Shown here: positions 3,738 through 5,427 of the stretch, piece after piece
How positions within the stretch are numbered: the first letter of the stretch is position 1
Layout: the number at the start of each line of letters is the position of its first letter
Assembly: GCA_031256755.1 (NCBI GenBank)
Contig: JAIRPZ010000291.1
Location: 1 to 5,427 of the forward strand
Direction of reading: 5' to 3'
DNA from: Planctomycetaceae bacterium
Lineage (GTDB): Bacteria; Planctomycetota; Planctomycetia; Pirellulales; Thermoguttaceae
DNA length: 5,427 bases
Position numbers and translations under genes: made by a program
The notes under the pieces: generated by a model
What the model was told of the DNA's origin: nothing
The model's input: only the letters and a program-made list of their open reading frames with translations
Database searches by the model: none

Positions 3738-5427
3738 CAATTTTTTGCGGACTTGTTGTTTTCTGCGCTGCCGAAATGTCCCTTCTTGCTGACGGTCTCA
3801 CTTTTACCTCATTCCAAGACGGCGAGTGGTTCGGCATCTCCGAAACCAACCGGCAGCAGAGCAACCAATACAGCGATATTCTCGGCATTTCAACAATCGA
3901 TCCGAAGTACAGCGGAACACGATGGTTCAACAATTCGGCGCGTCAGGAATTTCTTGAAATTCGTCCGGGCGAAACGCCACCGTATACGCGGCGACTTTCC
4001 TATCCGGGTTCCATCAGCGGCGACCTTGATACAGCAATTATCAATCACCGCATCACTCTTTCTCCGCCTGCCTCCGGTTTTGGCGTGGAAAACCTTGCGG
4101 CATTAACCATTAACAGCAGCGGCAGTTTAACGGTAAAGACCAGTTCGCTTTCGGTGAACAGCACATTGACAAACAAGGGAACGTTAAACCTCGGAACGGC
4201 AGACCATAGCGATCCGATTAGCGTTTCCGCCGGAAATGTGACAAACAGCGGAACAATCAATGTGTACAATTCAGCGCGTATCACGGGCAGTAATCCTCTA
4301 GTCAATACAAGTACCGGACAAATCAACCTCTTCGCTGCCGGTTTAGGGATGGACGTGACCAATGCCGGAACGATCTCGTTGTGGAACGGCAGCACGATAG
4401 ATTCCGGCAGGACAATCACTGTAAAAGAAGGAGGCAAATTCACCGTACAAGGTACGGACAACGTCATCAACGCTGCATTAAACGTTGAAGCGTCAAAACT
4501 GATCATTACCGGTACAAGTCCGCTGAAAAGTTTTGTTACATTGAACGCGGACATCAGCGGCAACGGAGCGAACAATTTTGTTTTTCGGAATGTTACGGTC
4601 AATTTGCAAAAGGATTATTACGGTACGACGGGAAGTTATACAGTCGGATCGTCAAGCGGTTGGGGAGTCGGTTCTGTCCTTGCCGGTGCGGGAAAAGGCG
4701 GGATGGATTTTATTATCGACGCAACGTATGGTCTCAATCCGGGGGTGGCTTCGCCCGATACTTTGCCCAATACTTTTACAGGTCAGAACTTTTTATTTAA
4801 TAACGGGTCGGTTCTCTATATCGAAATCGGAAGTACGAATTATGATAAACTCGTTGCTTCCGGCAATGTGAACTTTGCAGGTAAGACAACCATCGTTCTG
4901 CTTAATTACGGCAATCATAGTTCATCAGTTGCAGCCAATAACATTGTTTCCACAAGCAGCGGAAACGGGGTGATTCAGATCGGCAGTGCGACGTTGTCAA
5001 CATCATCTGTACCGATTGTCGACAACAAAGCGGTCATCAGCGATACCAGCGGCAACAATAAACTCACCATTGTTTCCGCAACTTCCGGCGGGGCGGATGT
5101 CGTCAAAATCAACCGCGTTACAACGGCTTCTGATTCTCTTTCGGTGAACATTGACGGCGTAGAAACCAATGCGGCTATCAGCAGCAAAGGATGGGCAAAC
5201 TTTTCGACACTTCTTGGAAATGTGGCTCCGGACTCGGATTTGAACGCCGCCATTCAGAATTATACCGTTTCAACCGGCGGCGAATTTTGGAATGAAAACG
5301 ACATCAGGAATGCCGTCATGCAACTTGATCCGGTGATGGTTTCGGTCGGTTATCAGCAGTCCTTCGGTTTTGTGCAAAAAGTGACGGCAGCCGGCAGAAA
5401 CCGGATGTTCAACCGGATGAATCAGTA
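3686..5427 (+). CDS. Autotransporter-like surface/secreted protein, signal peptide plus beta-rich passenger, 3'-truncated by window edge
   Basis: The frame is open from ATG 3686 to the right edge, 580 complete codons with no stop. A Sec signal peptide is clear: basic n-region with K9, K13, R14, hydrophobic core ALTIFCGLVVFCAA (16-29), likely cleavage after SLLA (32-35). The mature part is rich in Ser, Thr, Asn and Gly and contains no cysteine, typical of type V passengers. Residues about 160-235 carry four beta-helix-like rungs of the form (V/L)TNxGT(I/L)xL: LTNKGTLNL (161), VTNSGTINV (185), VNTSTGQINL (206), VTNAGTISL (224). Residues 386-400 (YDKLVASGNVNFAGK) resemble the YDxLxVxGxxxxxG strand seen before many autotransporter barrels. 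From D539 the sequence (DIRNAVMQLDP, then FVQKVTAAGRNRMFNRM) turns amphipathic, like the linker before a translocator barrel. The barrel itself is not visible, so type V assignment is inference; a non-barrel beta-helix exoprotein is the alternative. Ligand or substrate is unknown. It follows purD on the same strand but appears to be an independent gene. Confidence 0.82.
   Translation, partial: MGTANQAGKNGAKRAALTIFCGLVVFCAAEMSLLADGLTFTSFQDGEWFGISETNRQQSNQYSDILGISTIDPKYSGTRWFNNSARQEFLEIRPGETPPYTRRLSYPGSISGDLDTAIINHRITLSPPASGFGVENLAALTINSSGSLTVKTSSLSVNSTLTNKGTLNLGTADHSDPISVSAGNVTNSGTINVYNSARITGSNPLVNTSTGQINLFAAGLGMDVTNAGTISLWNGSTIDSGRTITVKEGGKFTVQGTDNVINAALNVEASKLIITGTSPLKSFVTLNADISGNGANNFVFRNVTVNLQKDYYGTTGSYTVGSSSGWGVGSVLAGAGKGGMDFIIDATYGLNPGVASPDTLPNTFTGQNFLFNNGSVLYIEIGSTNYDKLVASGNVNFAGKTTIVLLNYGNHSSSVAANNIVSTSSGNGVIQIGSATLSTSSVPIVDNKAVISDTSGNNKLTIVSATSGGADVVKINRVTTASDSLSVNIDGVETNAAISSKGWANFSTLLGNVAPDSDLNAAIQNYTVSTGGEFWNENDIRNAVMQLDPVMVSVGYQQSFGFVQKVTAAGRNRMFNRMNQ

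Noticed and set aside
4045..4602. Long minus-strand frame of 185 codons opposite the autotransporter-like gene
   Set aside because: It is antisense to a well-supported coding frame, and its sequence is a hydrophobic mirror of the Asn/Thr/Gly-rich passenger. There is no recognisable domain or ribosome binding site.

Overview
The window looks like chromosomal DNA of a Gram-negative bacterium, most likely a Planctomycetota member of the Pirellulales/Thermoguttaceae type. Three things suggest this: the wording of the short hibernation factor (N-terminus MQINISARHGDLSEATKEK, tail RKHKEKLQDH), the grouping of that factor with an EIIA and an HPr protein, and a large cysteine-free autotransporter-like surface protein. 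Base composition is balanced by eye. The lineage call is inference from remembered family features, not from a search.

Layout, left to right. (1) Positions 1-788, + strand: the 3' nine-tenths of ispE (CDP-ME kinase of the MEP isoprenoid pathway), cut by the left edge. (2) Positions 835-2066, - strand: a three-gene set read right to left, hpf (ribosome hibernation), ptsN-like EIIA and ptsH-like HPr. It ends tail-to-tail with ispE across 46 bp. (3) Positions 2067-2255: a 189-bp divergent promoter region. It holds a good sigma70-like promoter for purD, a weaker candidate for hpf, and two inverted repeats. (4) Positions 2256-3560, + strand: a complete purD (GAR synthetase, second step of de novo purine synthesis). 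(5) Positions 3561-3685: a short spacer into which a 42-codon frame of unknown nature opens. (6) Positions 3686-5427, + strand: a long frame with no stop before the window end. It encodes a signal peptide, a repeat-bearing beta-rich passenger and the start of a probable linker, as expected of a type V autotransporter whose beta-barrel would lie to the right.

How the genes fit together. ispE and purD are ordinary housekeeping genes. hpf-ptsN-ptsH is a regulatory set resembling the rpoN-linked cluster of Proteobacteria (hpf, ptsN and an HPr-like gene), but no rpoN, rapZ or ptsI is adjacent here. EIIA and HPr keep their phosphorylatable histidines, so they could form a regulatory phosphorelay if Enzyme I is encoded elsewhere. 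The HPr active-site motif is atypical, with valine where proline or alanine is usual. The autotransporter-like gene is the accessory part of the window.

I saw no tRNA, rRNA, CRISPR array, insertion sequence or clear rho-independent terminator. I do not see a clearly new multi-gene system. The points most worth checking are the autotransporter, the short frame overlapping its start, the odd HPr motif and the purD promoter dyad.
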